Assembly: GCA_026129685.1 (NCBI GenBank)
Contig: JAHCHO010000004.1
Location: forward strand, 124,001 to 188,000
DNA from: Fimbriimonadaceae bacterium
Lineage (GTDB): Bacteria; Armatimonadota; Fimbriimonadia; Fimbriimonadales; Fimbriimonadaceae
Reading direction: 5' to 3'
DNA: 64,000 nucleotides
The position numbers and the translations under genes were made by a program. Below the pieces are notes generated by a model. The model had not been told where the DNA came from. It saw nothing but the letters and a program-made list of their open reading frames with translations, and did no database searches. Within the stretch, counting starts at the first letter, position 1. Every line of letters begins with the position of its first letter. Positions 16,866 through 26,464 of the stretch are shown here, in pieces.

Positions 16866-17807
16866 TTAGAGCGTTTGGGTCACCTTCTGCAGGTGTTGAG
16901 CCTCGTCCGGGTCGAGGGCGCGGGCACGGGCGGCGTGGAGAGCCAGCCATTGGCCGAAGAGGATTTCCCAGATCGGATCGCACGGTCCAGCCTGGGCGTC
17001 GGGGGCGACGACGACGGCCGAGCCGAGTTCCATCAGACCGTCGGCATAGGGACCGTAGACGATGGCGGCGCTGCCAAACCCGGCAAGCGCGCGCGGCCCA
17101 TGCTGAAAGTCGGCGATCGAGTAGCTCTTGCACGCAAGAAGGGCGCACTCCATCAGTTTCAGCGCCGTCTCCTGTGCCGTGGCGAATCCGTAGCCTCGGG
17201 CGAGGGCGAAGAGGGTCTGGGATCGGAGGAGGTAACCGAGCGATCGTTCGGCTGCCTCACGGGTTCGTTCGACCCAGGCGTCGTCGGGCAAGAGGGGGCT
17301 CGGAAGTTTGCCGCCGAGGACGCGGACGAGTTGGTAGAGGGACAAGAGGGAAGCGGTGTAGGTCTTGGTCGCCGCGATGGACCGCTCCTCTTCGACCCCG
17401 AGGCACAAGGTGTGGCGGGCGACTTCGGTGAGCAGGGAGGCGGGGGTGTTGGTGATGGCGAGCGTTTCGTGGCCGGCCTCGCGCACACGACGCAGCACTT
17501 CGGCGACATCGGGCGCCATGCCCGATTGGGAAACGCCGATGCAAAGACACTTCGGGAACCGAACGGTCGCGCCGTACCTCGTCCATACGGAGGGCGCCGC
17601 CAGGCTGACCGGAATCCCAAGGTGCACTTCGATGAGGTAGCGCGCGTAGAGCGCCGCGTTGTCCGACGAACCGCGCGCGACGAGGAGGACCATGTCGAAG
17701 GACTCGCCGCCGAGCGCCTTTTCAAGGACCGCGTGGTAGCGGGGCGCTCCCTCGGCGAGGCGGGCCGGTTGTTCGCGCATCTCGGCTTCCATCAATCTGC
17801 CGTGCAT
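16866..17807 (-). CDS. SIS-domain sugar-phosphate isomerase/deaminase (GlmS/AgaS-like)
   Basis: A 313-residue protein with two SIS domains like the isomerase half of GlmS but no glutaminase domain. It has VARGSSDNAA, SQSGMAPDV, the EEERSIAATKTYTA stretch and the C-terminal CKSYSIADFQHGP. Such proteins interconvert or deaminate amino-sugar phosphates. Next to NeuB it could supply the amino-sugar precursor. The ATG at 17807 was preferred over the one at 17816 because a TACGAT box lies exactly 7 nt before it, the spacing seen at other leaderless starts in the window. Confidence 0.82.
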   Translation of the reverse strand: MHGRLMEAEMREQPARLAEGAPRYHAVLEKALGGESFDMVLLVARGSSDNAALYARYLIEVHLGIPVSLAAPSVWTRYGATVRFPKCLCIGVSQSGMAPDVAEVLRRVREAGHETLAITNTPASLLTEVARHTLCLGVEEERSIAATKTYTASLLSLYQLVRVLGGKLPSPLLPDDAWVERTREAAERSLGYLLRSQTLFALARGYGFATAQETALKLMECALLACKSYSIADFQHGPRALAGFGSAAIVYGPYADGLMELGSAVVVAPDAQAGPCDPIWEILFGQWLALHAARARALDPDEAQHLQKVTQTL

Positions 17808-17814
17808 CCATCCC

Positions 17815-17820
17815 ATCGTA
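17815..17820 (-). promoter_or_regulatory. -10 box of leaderless SIS-neuB promoter
   Basis: TACGAT with 7 nt to the ATG at 17807, in the divergent region shared with the secreted-protein gene at 17889. Confidence 0.45.
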
Positions 17821-17888
17821 CCGTTCGAATCGCAAGGTCCCGGGATGCACGACGCATTCCGCCCGGTCCATTCGTCCAAAATCCAACC

Positions 17889-18968
17889 ATGACGCACATG
17901 TGCCTCGCTCTCGCGTTCGCCCTCTCGGGTGCGACGGCCGCCCCCCAGAACGCGGACGAGCCGATGCAGACCTTCGTGAGCAAGGAACTCGGAATCGAGC
18001 TCCAGGTTCCGAAGGCGTGGAAGATCTCGCGGCGGCGCAATGGGGAGGCCGAGTTCGCGGTGCCGATGCAAGGAGCGACGGCCGAGGTCGAAGTCTTTCC
18101 AACCGACTACCGACGGGAGAAGGACGTTTGGCAGACGATCCAGTTGCGCATCGCGGAACAGATGCGGCAGAAGGTCGAGCGACAGTGGTCCGAGGAGTTG
18201 CTGGGCGTCTCCCTGTTGCTCACGCGGACCTCGTTCGAGCGAAAGGGCGTCCCGTACGCGACGTTGACGGGCCTGCTCTACACGAGCCAGCGGTACAAAC
18301 TACACTTTCGGTTATCCGCCTCGCTCGATCGGTTCGACGACCTCGAGGCCACGTGGCGAAAGTCGTTGGAGTCCATCAAGACGACTTCGGGGCGATTGCC
18401 GTCGGAGGGCGACCCGAACAAGCCGGTCGAGGTCGCTCCGCCGAAGCCCCCCAAAGTGTTCCAGCTTGGCGGCAAGCCGGAAGGCACGGCCGCGTCGATC
18501 GTCAAGGCACCCGTTGTGGTCGAGACGAGCGACGGCGAAAACCAGGTGTTCCTGCGCATCCCGGAAGGCTGGACGGCGACCAAGGACGAAACGGGCAAGT
18601 TGACGCTGTCCCACCGGGACCTGTCGCGTCCGCTGGTCGTTCGGGTCGAGTCTACGAGCATCGCGGGGCCTCCCCCACGGATTCTGATGCAGGCTTCGGC
18701 GGCGTCTCTGTCGCGTTACCGCGAGGTGAAGACGCGGGAAGAGCCCAACGCGCGGCTGAACAAGGCAGGATCCATCGTGGTGTTCGTCCGACGATCGGGT
18801 TCTTCCGCTGCTGGTCCGCTGTTCACGATCGACGCGATGGGCGCCTCGCAGGAGAACGGACGGTTCTGGCTGTTCAGCCACTCGAACACCGACGCGGCCA
18901 CCGACAAACGCGAGGAGCCGGTCCTCCTTGACCTGATCGAAAAGATGAGCGTCGAGACGAGCCGGTGA
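17889..18968 (+). CDS. Secreted hypothetical protein with two related domains
   Basis: A 359-residue exported protein with a short signal peptide (about residues 1-18). It holds two similar beta-rich domains: one from about residue 35 (ELGIELQVPKAWKI) and one from about 215 (VFLRIPEGWTATKD). They are joined by a Pro-rich linker (about 175-200). The pattern resembles DcrB/PsbP-like or stress-associated periplasmic domains. No catalytic motif is seen. Its stop overlaps the tsaB start (GTGA), so it heads a tsaB-murB operon. Confidence 0.7.
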   Translation: MTHMCLALAFALSGATAAPQNADEPMQTFVSKELGIELQVPKAWKISRRRNGEAEFAVPMQGATAEVEVFPTDYRREKDVWQTIQLRIAEQMRQKVERQWSEELLGVSLLLTRTSFERKGVPYATLTGLLYTSQRYKLHFRLSASLDRFDDLEATWRKSLESIKTTSGRLPSEGDPNKPVEVAPPKPPKVFQLGGKPEGTAASIVKAPVVVETSDGENQVFLRIPEGWTATKDETGKLTLSHRDLSRPLVVRVESTSIAGPPPRILMQASAASLSRYREVKTREEPNARLNKAGSIVVFVRRSGSSAAGPLFTIDAMGASQENGRFWLFSHSNTDAATDKREEPVLLDLIEKMSVETSR

Positions 18969-19540
18969 TTCTGGTCGTTTCGACGTCGTCGCCTTGGGTG
19001 TCGGTGGCCGTGCACTCACCTGGTCTGGCCTTGGCGACCCATCGAACGCTCGAAGCGCGCAACGAGGGGCACCGAGTCTTGTACGACCTGGTGGACGGGG
19101 CGCTGGCCGACGCGGGCACCGAGGCTTCATGGGTGACCGACGTGGTGGCAGACGTCGGCCCCGGTGGTTTCACGTCCGTCCGAATCGGGGTGACTTTCGC
19201 GAAACTGTTCGCCTATCTAACGGGTTGCCGAATCTGGGGAGTCGAAGCCTTTGACCTGATCGGTGGGGGCGGACCGGTGATCGTTCCCAGCCGGAAGGGC
19301 GAGTGGTTCGTTCGGTGTCCTCACGAGCCGGCACGGACCACGAGCGCGCCGCCGAAGGAGGCAAGGGGCTACGGAAGACCCGGGGCGCCCGAGGTCTTTC
19401 CCGATGCCCGCCTTGGTGCGCAGGTTCCTGAGGCTTGGCGGGCGGCGGGCGCGATGACCCTCGTGCCTTTCTACCTGGCCCAGCCGAGCATTTCGAGGCC
19501 GAAAACGCCGTACCGACGTCCTGGGGAGACGGTGTCTTGA
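18965..19540 (+). CDS. tsaB: tRNA t6A synthesis protein TsaB
   Basis: TsaB is the inactive ASKHA-fold partner of TsaD that helps make N6-threonylcarbamoyl-adenosine at position 37 of ANN-decoding tRNAs. The 191-residue product has an N-terminal VVSTSSPWVSVAV strand pair, the H-x2-L-x3-V helix, and the signature ADVGPGGFTSVRIG. It is somewhat shorter than usual (about 220-230), with a reduced C-terminal half. The GTG start overlaps the previous stop, and the stop overlaps the murB start. Confidence 0.88.
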   Translation: MILVVSTSSPWVSVAVHSPGLALATHRTLEARNEGHRVLYDLVDGALADAGTEASWVTDVVADVGPGGFTSVRIGVTFAKLFAYLTGCRIWGVEAFDLIGGGGPVIVPSRKGEWFVRCPHEPARTTSAPPKEARGYGRPGAPEVFPDARLGAQVPEAWRAAGAMTLVPFYLAQPSISRPKTPYRRPGETVS

Positions 19541-20526
19541 ACGCCGACTGGTCAACCGAAGTCTCGCTTCGACCACTCACCATGTTGCGGGTCGGCGGGT
19601 GCGCCGAGCACTACGTGGCGGTACGAACGGCGAACGACCTGGCTGGGCACGCCATCCAGGCTCAGCGTTCCGGTCTCAGGACGACCATTCTGGGGTGGGG
19701 AAGCAACGTCGTGCCCGCAGATGACGGCGTGCCCGGCTTGGTGATCCACAACCTTGCCACTCGGATCGAAATCACGGCGACCGAAGGCGGGGGGCAGGGG
19801 TTGGTCCTCGCGGAGTCCGGTTGCTCGTTCCAGGAGCTGTTCTTGCGGTCGGCGCAAGCGGGTCTGCGAGGACTCGAGTTCGCGGTCGGGATTCCGGGGA
19901 CGCTTGGGGGCGCCTTGGTCAGTAACGCCGGGGCGTACCGGAGCAACGTTTCCGAGTTCTTGACGGCGCTCGAGATCGCGGTCGACGGCGAGCGACGGTG
20001 GGTCGATCCGTCCTGGATGGAGTTCGCCTACCGTGACTCGATCCTGCGCCGCCCGAATCCACCGGCGTGCGCGATCGTTCAGGTTCGGATGGCCCTGCCG
20101 AAGGGGGACCCAAAGCGCATCTATGACGAAGCTCGGGAGTACCAGCGGCAACGCATCGCCAAGCAACCGCCCCAGTCGAGCGTGGGGAGTTTCTTCAAGA
20201 ATGTCAACGACCACGGGCTTGCGGAGCGATTGGCGGGCCTGCCCGAGGGGTTGCGAAGGGCCGGCGTCGTGCCGGCCGGGTTCCTGATCGAGCGGGCGGG
20301 ACTGGGAGGGCATCGGGTTGGCGGGGCGAGCCTGAGTCGGCGGCACGCGAACTTCATCGTCAACGATCGGGGAGCGACGGCGTCGGATGTTCGACGACTC
20401 GCCGAGCACGCCCAGTGGCGCGTTTGGGAGACGTTCGGCGTCCTGATCGAGGAAGAGGCGCTCTATCTGGGCGACTGGTCGGGTTGGGACGGGCGCGACG
20501 CACCCGTCCCGGATTCGAAGGCCTAG
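19537..20526 (+). CDS. murB: UDP-N-acetylenolpyruvoylglucosamine reductase
   Basis: MurB reduces UDP-GlcNAc-enolpyruvate to UDP-MurNAc with FAD and NADPH. The 329-residue product has PLTMLRVGG, the GWGSNVVPAD FAD motif, GIPGTLGGALVSNAGAY, the YRDS segment and the catalytic Ser in SSVGSFFKN. A TTG start at 19537 (overlap TTGA with the tsaB stop, GGGGAG 8 nt upstream) is chosen because the ATG at 19582 would delete the first conserved strand. The stop overlaps the convergent lipoprotein gene by 4 nt. Confidence 0.93.
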   Translation: MNADWSTEVSLRPLTMLRVGGCAEHYVAVRTANDLAGHAIQAQRSGLRTTILGWGSNVVPADDGVPGLVIHNLATRIEITATEGGGQGLVLAESGCSFQELFLRSAQAGLRGLEFAVGIPGTLGGALVSNAGAYRSNVSEFLTALEIAVDGERRWVDPSWMEFAYRDSILRRPNPPACAIVQVRMALPKGDPKRIYDEAREYQRQRIAKQPPQSSVGSFFKNVNDHGLAERLAGLPEGLRRAGVVPAGFLIERAGLGGHRVGGASLSRRHANFIVNDRGATASDVRRLAEHAQWRVWETFGVLIEEEALYLGDWSGWDGRDAPVPDSKA

Positions 20527-23500
20527 GACACGCCGCTCCGCCCGAGGTTTCGACGCACGATCAGGAAGTCCTGGATGTTGACGGCGCCGTTGCCGTTCAA
20601 GTCGGCGTTCGGGTTCCAGTTCGCCGACGTCGGTGTCGAGCCGAAGGCGTTCCGGACGGCGAGGAAGTCGGCGATGTTGACGCTGTTGTTCCCGTCCACG
20701 TCGCCATTGAGAAGAGCGATGTCCAGGCCGGTGGCGTCGGCGGTGCGCACGTCCACGGTCGCCTTGGCGCGCAACCAGGTTCGCGGTTTCAGGTAGAGGT
20801 CGATCTCGCCAGCCCAAGCGGTCATCGTGAAGGACCCGTCCGGACCCACGACGACGTTCTGAACGGTGACGGTGCCCGCCTCGCCTTTCCTCTTCATCGT
20901 GACCGCCACCGGGGTGGGGGCGGCGGGCACCCAGTCGCCGAACGCGATTCGTCCGGTGACCACCCTTGCGACGGGCACGACGGTCAGCCATCCTTCGGCG
21001 TCGGCGCCGACGATGTCGGCGGTGATCTTGGAGGACTTCAGGGACGTCACGACCGAAGTGCTGCCGCTCGACTCATTCCCCGTGGTGCCACCGATGATCT
21101 GCATCGCGGGTGGAGCGGTCGCGTAGGCGGGCGCACTGCTCGTGAACACGACATCAACGGGCACGCCTCCCACCGTCTGGTCAAGCAGGACGGTCGCGAC
21201 ATAAGCCTCGCCCCCTACGACGACCCAGGGCTGCAGCAGCAGGGTCGCGACGTACCGCTTGAGGACGAACGAGTCCTGGGTCGAATTCCCGAGGTGGGTG
21301 GCGGTGTAGGTGACGGTGCGGTCGGTCGGGACCAGCTTGTTCACGGTGAACACGCCCGAAGTGGCCTGGTACCCGCCGTTGATGGTCGGCGTCGCCCCGC
21401 CCCAGCCATCGGTGATGCCGGTCTCCGGGCTGGTGAGCGATACCACGACGGGTACCGAGCCCACGACCTGATCGAGGTTGATCGTCCAGACCAAGCTGTG
21501 CCCGCCCCAGATCGGGCCCTCGTCGATGTCGAGCGTGTGGGTGTACTTCTTGACCACGAAGGAGTCCTGGTTGGAGTTGCCAAGGTGAGTCGCGGTATAG
21601 GTGACGGTGCGGTCGGCCGGGACCAGCTTGTTCACGGTGAAGGTGCCGGAAGTCGCCTGATAGCCGCCGTTGATGGTCGGCGTCGCGCCGTTCCAGCCGT
21701 CCGTGATTCCGGTCTCGGTCGTGGTCAAGGCGATCTGGACCGGGTCGATTCCGACCACGTGATCAAGGCTGATCACCCAGTTCAAGGAATGGCCACCCCA
21801 AACAGGGCCTTCATCAATGAGGAGGGTCGGGGTGTACTTCTTGACCAGGTACGCGGTTGTCAACTCACTCGTGGCGTACTTGGCCTTCCACGTCACCAAT
21901 CGGTCGTTCGGGACGACGGTCTTCGCCGTAAACACGCCGCTCGTGTCCTGGTAACCGCCGTTGATCGTCAGTTTGTTGTTGACCCACCCGCTGTCCTGGT
22001 TCGGTTCGGTCGTAGTGAGCTGAATCTCGAGGGGGTACGCGCCGACCGTATGGTCGAGCCCAAGGAAGAACACCGTCGAGTGCCCGCCCCAGATGGTGGC
22101 GTAATCCACGGAGAAGCGGTCGATCGTGTACCGCCGAATGAGGAGGCTTTGCGAACCGCTCGCCCCGTTCGTGGCGGTCACGGTGATGTTCACCCAAGTG
22201 TCCTCGGGGACGTTCTTGGGGAGGATCGTGAAAGTGCCGTCGGTGTAGCCCGCCGGAATCACAAAGCTCGTCGGGTCTATCGTGACGAGGTCGGGCCGGT
22301 CGCTGGTCACCTGGACCAGAACGTCGCCACGGTTCACGCCGAGGCCCACGTGGGCGGTCCCGATGACGGTGTGTCCGCCCCAGGCGCTTCCTTGGCTCAA
22401 GCTCACGCTCGCTCCGTAGACGAGGATCCGGAAGCTGGTCTGACGCACGGTCGTCGGGCCGAGGAAGGCGGACACGTTTACGGTCTCGCCATTCGCGGTC
22501 GCGGTGGTCGAGATGCCGAAAGTGGTGGTGGTCGCGCCGGCGGGAACAGTGACCGAGGCAGGACCTTGGGCGTGGAGCGCGCCGCCGTAGTTGATCTGGA
22601 AGGTGGCGCCGCCGGGAGGGGCAGCCTGGGTCATGGTGATCGTCGCGGCGACGGACTCGCCGCCGGCGACGGCGGCGGGCGCAACGGTGATGTCGTAGTT
22701 CGGTTGGACGAGGGCGACCGACCACATGCCCCTTCCCCAGGTGGCGACGTTCAGGCGATACGTCGTCGGATTCACCTCGATCTGGCTTATCTGAACCTGC
22801 GGCAGACCGGATAGACGAGCCCACGTCGCGCCGCCATCCTGGGTCGCGAACGCGCCGATGTCGGTGCCGACGTACCAGGTGGAGTTCGGGAAGTCCGGGT
22901 CGCGGGCGACGGTGTTGGCGGGAACCTGGGGGAGGCCGGCGGCACCCGCGTTGTCCACCGCCGTCCAGACGGGCGCCCCCACGGTCGTGTCCGGACACCG
23001 GTACAGGTGGGACACGTTCGGAGTGCCGAGTTGGGTGCCCGACATGCTGACAAGGAGGTCGTTCGGGTTGCTCGGGTGGACCGCGATCCCGGTGATCCCT
23101 CGGTTCGGAAGGTTCGAGTCAATTTGAACGACGGTGAAGTTGGCCCCGTTGCGGACGATTCGATAGAGAAAGCCGTCAGTGGTCCCGGCATAGAGGATCA
23201 GGTTGTTGGAAGGGGACACCACGATGGTGCGAACCTGGCCCCCCGAACCGCTCAACTGCGCGTTGCCGATCCGGTTCGTCCAGCCCGCCCCGGGGGTCCA
23301 GGTGTGGAGGAAGGCGGTGCCAACGTAGATGCGATCTTCCGTGGGGTCGGCCGCCATGTAACTCACAAAGCCGGCGGTATCGCCAGCCTGGACGGGCAAC
23401 TGAAAGAAGCCCTGCGATTGCCAGGAGTTCGTGGTTCGGTACAAGCCCCCCGACTGCCCGGATGAGTACTGGATCAACGGGTTGTGGGGCATGATGAGGC

Positions 23501-25136
23501 ACCCGCCACCGTCGCCGGGCGTGATGGAGTCCCACAGGTTGAGGTTGCCGTTCGAAAGCGGGGGAGTGGTGCCGGCGGTGCCGTTGTCCTGCAATCCGCC
23601 GAGAACCCGGGTCACATCGGTCGGATGGAAGGAGGCGGCGTAGAATTGGCTGACGTTGAGGGTCGCGCCAAGGTTGGTGAAGACGAACTGACCGGTCGCG
23701 GGGGTGTAGACGCACCGGTAGAGGCTGCCGTCGCACCCGACCAAACTCTGGTTCGCGTTCGTCGGGTTGACGGCGAACGAGTGTTGGTCGTTGTGGATGA
23801 TCGCGCTGTTCGTGCTGGTCTGGCCGACCGACTGCCAGTTCGCTCCGCTGTCGGTACTGACGGCGAGATCGATCAGGCCGACGAAAACGGTGTCGTTCGC
23901 GCCGTTGGCGGCGGTGTGGATGTGGAAGTCGTAGTAGGTTTGCGACCAGTTGTAGTTCGGGTCGCCGCCCAGCGAGAGATTGGGGAAGTTGCTCGTGACG
24001 TTGCTGAAGGTGGGGGCCACCGCGTTGGCGTCGGTCGAGCGCCAGATCGAGCCCTGTCGTCCAAGGTTCCCATTGAGAGGAGGCGCGTTCAGGAGGTACA
24101 GGGTGGTTCCGTTCACCGAACTCGCCGCGATGTCCACGTTGCGGGTGCCGTTGGGCATCGTGGGGAGCGTTATCGAGGAGAACGTCGCGCCACTGTCCCG
24201 CGATCGGTAAAGGCGCGCCGCGCCGCCGACACGACCGACGACGAACCAGCTTCGCACGTTCCCGGCGTCGGGTCGCCCGACCACCGCGCCGCTCCAGTCG
24301 CCGGCGGGAACCGTCGCGAGGGGCTCGAAGTTGACGCCCGAGTTCGTGGAACGCCAGACGAAGCCGCTTGCCCCGCCACCGTTCGAGCCGGTGACGACAA
24401 GGAGGTTCGCGGAATTCGCCGGGTCCATCACGATGCGCCGGATGGCGTAGCCGCGCATCGAATAGTTGGTGCCGCCGAGAACGCCCGCGAAGTCCATCTG
24501 GGTCCAGCCGGAGCCCTGTTGGTAGGACCATACACCGCGTCCGAGGGCGGACAACTGGTCGGCGTAATCGCCGGTGCCGACGAACACGCGCTCGGGGCTG
24601 ACGCTCGCGTCCACGACGATGCACGACACGTGGGAGTTATCCCAACGATCGCTGAGCGGCGTGAAGGTGGACCCGCCATCCGTGGACTTGAAGAGGCCGC
24701 CGTAGCCGCTGCCGACGTAGATCGTGTTGGCGTTCGTCGGGTGGTAGGCGATCGCGCTGACGCGGCCGTTGACGGGCGGAAGACCCCAATACTGGCGCTG
24801 GGGCGGATCCATGTTGTAGGGTCCGGTGTTCGACCAGGAATTGCCCGGGAACAGGAGGCCGGGGGCGCGCAAACGGAACTCGGGGAGTTTTTCCGCTTGC
24901 TCGACACCGAGGTCGTACGCCTCCCAGTTCACCTGGCCGTTGTCGTCGGCGCGCTCGCGGAGCCAGTCCTTCACCCATTCCTTCATCGGCCGGTCGGGGG
25001 TTCGCCAGGAAGATGCGAGGGCGTCCTTTCCCGGTACGGGCGCGCGCGACGTTGTCTCGGATTCCGGGCGACGGGGCGCTTGGCATCCAGATGCTAACAA
25101 GGCCAAGGCGACGAAGGAGCCAAGTTGTAGACGCAT
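20523..25136 (-). CDS. Large lipoprotein: beta-propeller, six Ig-like repeats, dockerin
   Basis: A 1537-residue surface lipoprotein. The signal peptide ends in a lipobox (LLASGC, Cys18). Residues about 100-800 form one or two BNR/sortilin-like beta-propellers with many STDGG, STNSG and SRDSG Asp-box motifs, as in exo-acting glycosidases or adhesins. About residues 815-1400 hold six Ig-like units of roughly 97 residues, four with the motif WGGH. The C-terminus has a dockerin-like pair of Ca-binding loops (DVDGNNSVNIADF and DLNGNGAVNIQDF, about 1475-1530). No catalytic residue can be assigned. It is probably a cell-surface binding protein. Transcription starts in the 25137-25303 gap. Confidence 0.82.
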   Translation of the reverse strand: MRLQLGSFVALALLASGCQAPRRPESETTSRAPVPGKDALASSWRTPDRPMKEWVKDWLRERADDNGQVNWEAYDLGVEQAEKLPEFRLRAPGLLFPGNSWSNTGPYNMDPPQRQYWGLPPVNGRVSAIAYHPTNANTIYVGSGYGGLFKSTDGGSTFTPLSDRWDNSHVSCIVVDASVSPERVFVGTGDYADQLSALGRGVWSYQQGSGWTQMDFAGVLGGTNYSMRGYAIRRIVMDPANSANLLVVTGSNGGGASGFVWRSTNSGVNFEPLATVPAGDWSGAVVGRPDAGNVRSWFVVGRVGGAARLYRSRDSGATFSSITLPTMPNGTRNVDIAASSVNGTTLYLLNAPPLNGNLGRQGSIWRSTDANAVAPTFSNVTSNFPNLSLGGDPNYNWSQTYYDFHIHTAANGANDTVFVGLIDLAVSTDSGANWQSVGQTSTNSAIIHNDQHSFAVNPTNANQSLVGCDGSLYRCVYTPATGQFVFTNLGATLNVSQFYAASFHPTDVTRVLGGLQDNGTAGTTPPLSNGNLNLWDSITPGDGGGCLIMPHNPLIQYSSGQSGGLYRTTNSWQSQGFFQLPVQAGDTAGFVSYMAADPTEDRIYVGTAFLHTWTPGAGWTNRIGNAQLSGSGGQVRTIVVSPSNNLILYAGTTDGFLYRIVRNGANFTVVQIDSNLPNRGITGIAVHPSNPNDLLVSMSGTQLGTPNVSHLYRCPDTTVGAPVWTAVDNAGAAGLPQVPANTVARDPDFPNSTWYVGTDIGAFATQDGGATWARLSGLPQVQISQIEVNPTTYRLNVATWGRGMWSVALVQPNYDITVAPAAVAGGESVAATITMTQAAPPGGATFQINYGGALHAQGPASVTVPAGATTTTFGISTTATANGETVNVSAFLGPTTVRQTSFRILVYGASVSLSQGSAWGGHTVIGTAHVGLGVNRGDVLVQVTSDRPDLVTIDPTSFVIPAGYTDGTFTILPKNVPEDTWVNITVTATNGASGSQSLLIRRYTIDRFSVDYATIWGGHSTVFFLGLDHTVGAYPLEIQLTTTEPNQDSGWVNNKLTINGGYQDTSGVFTAKTVVPNDRLVTWKAKYATSELTTAYLVKKYTPTLLIDEGPVWGGHSLNWVISLDHVVGIDPVQIALTTTETGITDGWNGATPTINGGYQATSGTFTVNKLVPADRTVTYTATHLGNSNQDSFVVKKYTHTLDIDEGPIWGGHSLVWTINLDQVVGSVPVVVSLTSPETGITDGWGGATPTINGGYQATSGVFTVNKLVPTDRTVTYTATHLGNSTQDSFVLKRYVATLLLQPWVVVGGEAYVATVLLDQTVGGVPVDVVFTSSAPAYATAPPAMQIIGGTTGNESSGSTSVVTSLKSSKITADIVGADAEGWLTVVPVARVVTGRIAFGDWVPAAPTPVAVTMKRKGEAGTVTVQNVVVGPDGSFTMTAWAGEIDLYLKPRTWLRAKATVDVRTADATGLDIALLNGDVDGNNSVNIADFLAVRNAFGSTPTSANWNPNADLNGNGAVNIQDFLIVRRNLGRSGVS
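21240..22125 (-). repeat. Three near-identical 291-bp units within the lipoprotein gene
   Basis: Units repeat with a 291-bp period (97 codons). For example, the stretch tgacggtgcggtcgg occurs at 21311 and 21602, and the WGGHS codons lie near 21500, 21791 and 22085. The two downstream-most units are the most alike (TGITDGW and the TINGGYQATSG motif). This points to recent in-frame duplication, with more diverged units toward the N-terminal side up to about 22700. Confidence 0.8.
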
Positions 25137-25303
25137 GCTCTGATTCGCAGTTAGACAAGGTCAGTGTAACAGGACGCGGACCGCTTGCGAGGTCAATATC
25201 GATATTCCGGTCAAGATTGATCGGTTGAGCCTCCGGAGAACTCCGCGATCCTGAAGAAGCGCCACCATCCAGGTCTCGCCCTGGGTCGGGTACACCTGAG
25301 ACC
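25137..25303. promoter_or_regulatory. Divergent promoter region, lipoprotein and M42 peptidase
   Basis: A 167-bp gap between divergent starts, richer in A+T than its surroundings. It holds a perfect 12-bp palindrome, AATATCGATATT (25195-25206), and a TTACACT that could be a -10 for the lipoprotein gene. No specific regulator is suggested. Confidence 0.35.
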
Positions 25304-26365
25304 ATGAACGTCCCCCTTCTCAAGCGTTTGACGGAAGCGCACGGTGTTCCCGGTTTCGAGGACGCGATCCGGGAGATCGTCCGCGACGAACTCGGTTCGC
25401 GGACGACGATCACGGTCGATCGGATGGGCAATGCGATTTGCCTCAAACCCGCCACCCAAAAGCCGCCTCACGGCAAGCCGAAGAAGCTGATGCTCGCGGC
25501 GCACATGGACGAGATCGGCTTTGTCGTCAAGTACATCGACGACAAGGGCTTTCTGCGGTTGAACCCGCTCGGGGGTTGGGACCCGCGGCAGATGTTCAGC
25601 CAGCGCGTTTGGGTGCATGCGTCGGGAGGCAAACTCCCGGGAACGCTGAACTACGGGACGAAGCCCAAGCACCTTCTCACCGACGCCGAGACGAACCAGG
25701 GGGCCAAGATCGAGAACTTCTTCGTGGACCTCGGGATGTCCGGAGAGGAGGTCAAGAAGGCCGTCCGGCTCGGCGACCCGGTGACGATGCATCGCGAACT
25801 GCAGGAGATCGGCGAGCTGCTGACCAACAAGTGCATGGACGACCGCGTCGCGGTGTACGTAATGATCGAGGCGCTCAAGGCGGCGGGAGACCACGAAGTG
25901 GACGTCTACGCGGTGGCGACCGTTCAGGAGGAGATCGGGTTGCGGGGGGCGGCGGCGGCGGGATCGGCGATCGAACCGGACATCTGCGTCGCGATCGACA
26001 TCACGCTCGCCAACGACATTCCGGGGGTTCCGGCCGAGGAAGCGATCACCGAACTCGGGAAGGGCACCGCGATCAAGATCATGGACTCCTCGCTCATTTG
26101 TCACCCGAAGGTGGTCGCGCACTTCCGGGCGCTCGCCGAGAAGCACGCGATTCCTCACCAGATGGAGATCTTGACGCGGGGCGGGACCGACGCGGGCGGG
26201 GTCCAGCGGTTGCACGGGGGCATTCCCTCGTTCACCCTCTCGATTCCGACGCGCTACGTGCACACCGTCAACGAGACGGTGCATCGGAGCGACGTGGACG
26301 CCTCGGTGGCGCTCCTCGCGCGGTACATCGAGGACGCCCACGCGGGCGAGTACGGTTACGCTTAG
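25304..26365 (+). CDS. M42-family metal aminopeptidase
   Basis: A 353-residue M42 (FrvX/TET-like) cytoplasmic aminopeptidase, a dinuclear metal enzyme that trims peptides. The metal and catalytic residues are in place: AAHMDEIG (His/Asp), the bridging Asp in KCMDDR, the base and ligand Glu pair in VQEEIGLRG, the Asp in AIDIT, and the last His in RYVHTVNE. A PDZ-like insert lies at about residues 75-165. Members of this family have also been labelled endoglucanases, but peptidase is the better-founded call. Confidence 0.9.
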   Translation: MNVPLLKRLTEAHGVPGFEDAIREIVRDELGSRTTITVDRMGNAICLKPATQKPPHGKPKKLMLAAHMDEIGFVVKYIDDKGFLRLNPLGGWDPRQMFSQRVWVHASGGKLPGTLNYGTKPKHLLTDAETNQGAKIENFFVDLGMSGEEVKKAVRLGDPVTMHRELQEIGELLTNKCMDDRVAVYVMIEALKAAGDHEVDVYAVATVQEEIGLRGAAAAGSAIEPDICVAIDITLANDIPGVPAEEAITELGKGTAIKIMDSSLICHPKVVAHFRALAEKHAIPHQMEILTRGGTDAGGVQRLHGGIPSFTLSIPTRYVHTVNETVHRSDVDASVALLARYIEDAHAGEYGYA

Positions 26366-26380
26366 TCCCTAACGGAAAGA

Positions 26381-26412
26381 CGCCTGGGCGTTGATCGAAC
26401 GACGCCCAGGCG
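26381..26412. terminator. Bidirectional hairpin terminator
   Basis: A perfect 11-bp stem, CGCCTGGGCGT and ACGCCCAGGCG, with a 10-nt loop between the convergent M42 and PEP-CTERM genes. TTTTGTTT follows some 15 nt later on the plus strand. Confidence 0.7.
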
Positions 26413-26464
26413 AATGGTACGGAAAGGGGTTTTGTTTGGAGGAGGATCGCCTTGGGAGGAGGGA

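Noticed and set aside
20415-22814. A 799-codon open frame opposite the lipoprotein repeats
   Set aside because: No domain pattern; it mirrors the repeat units of the real gene on the other strand.
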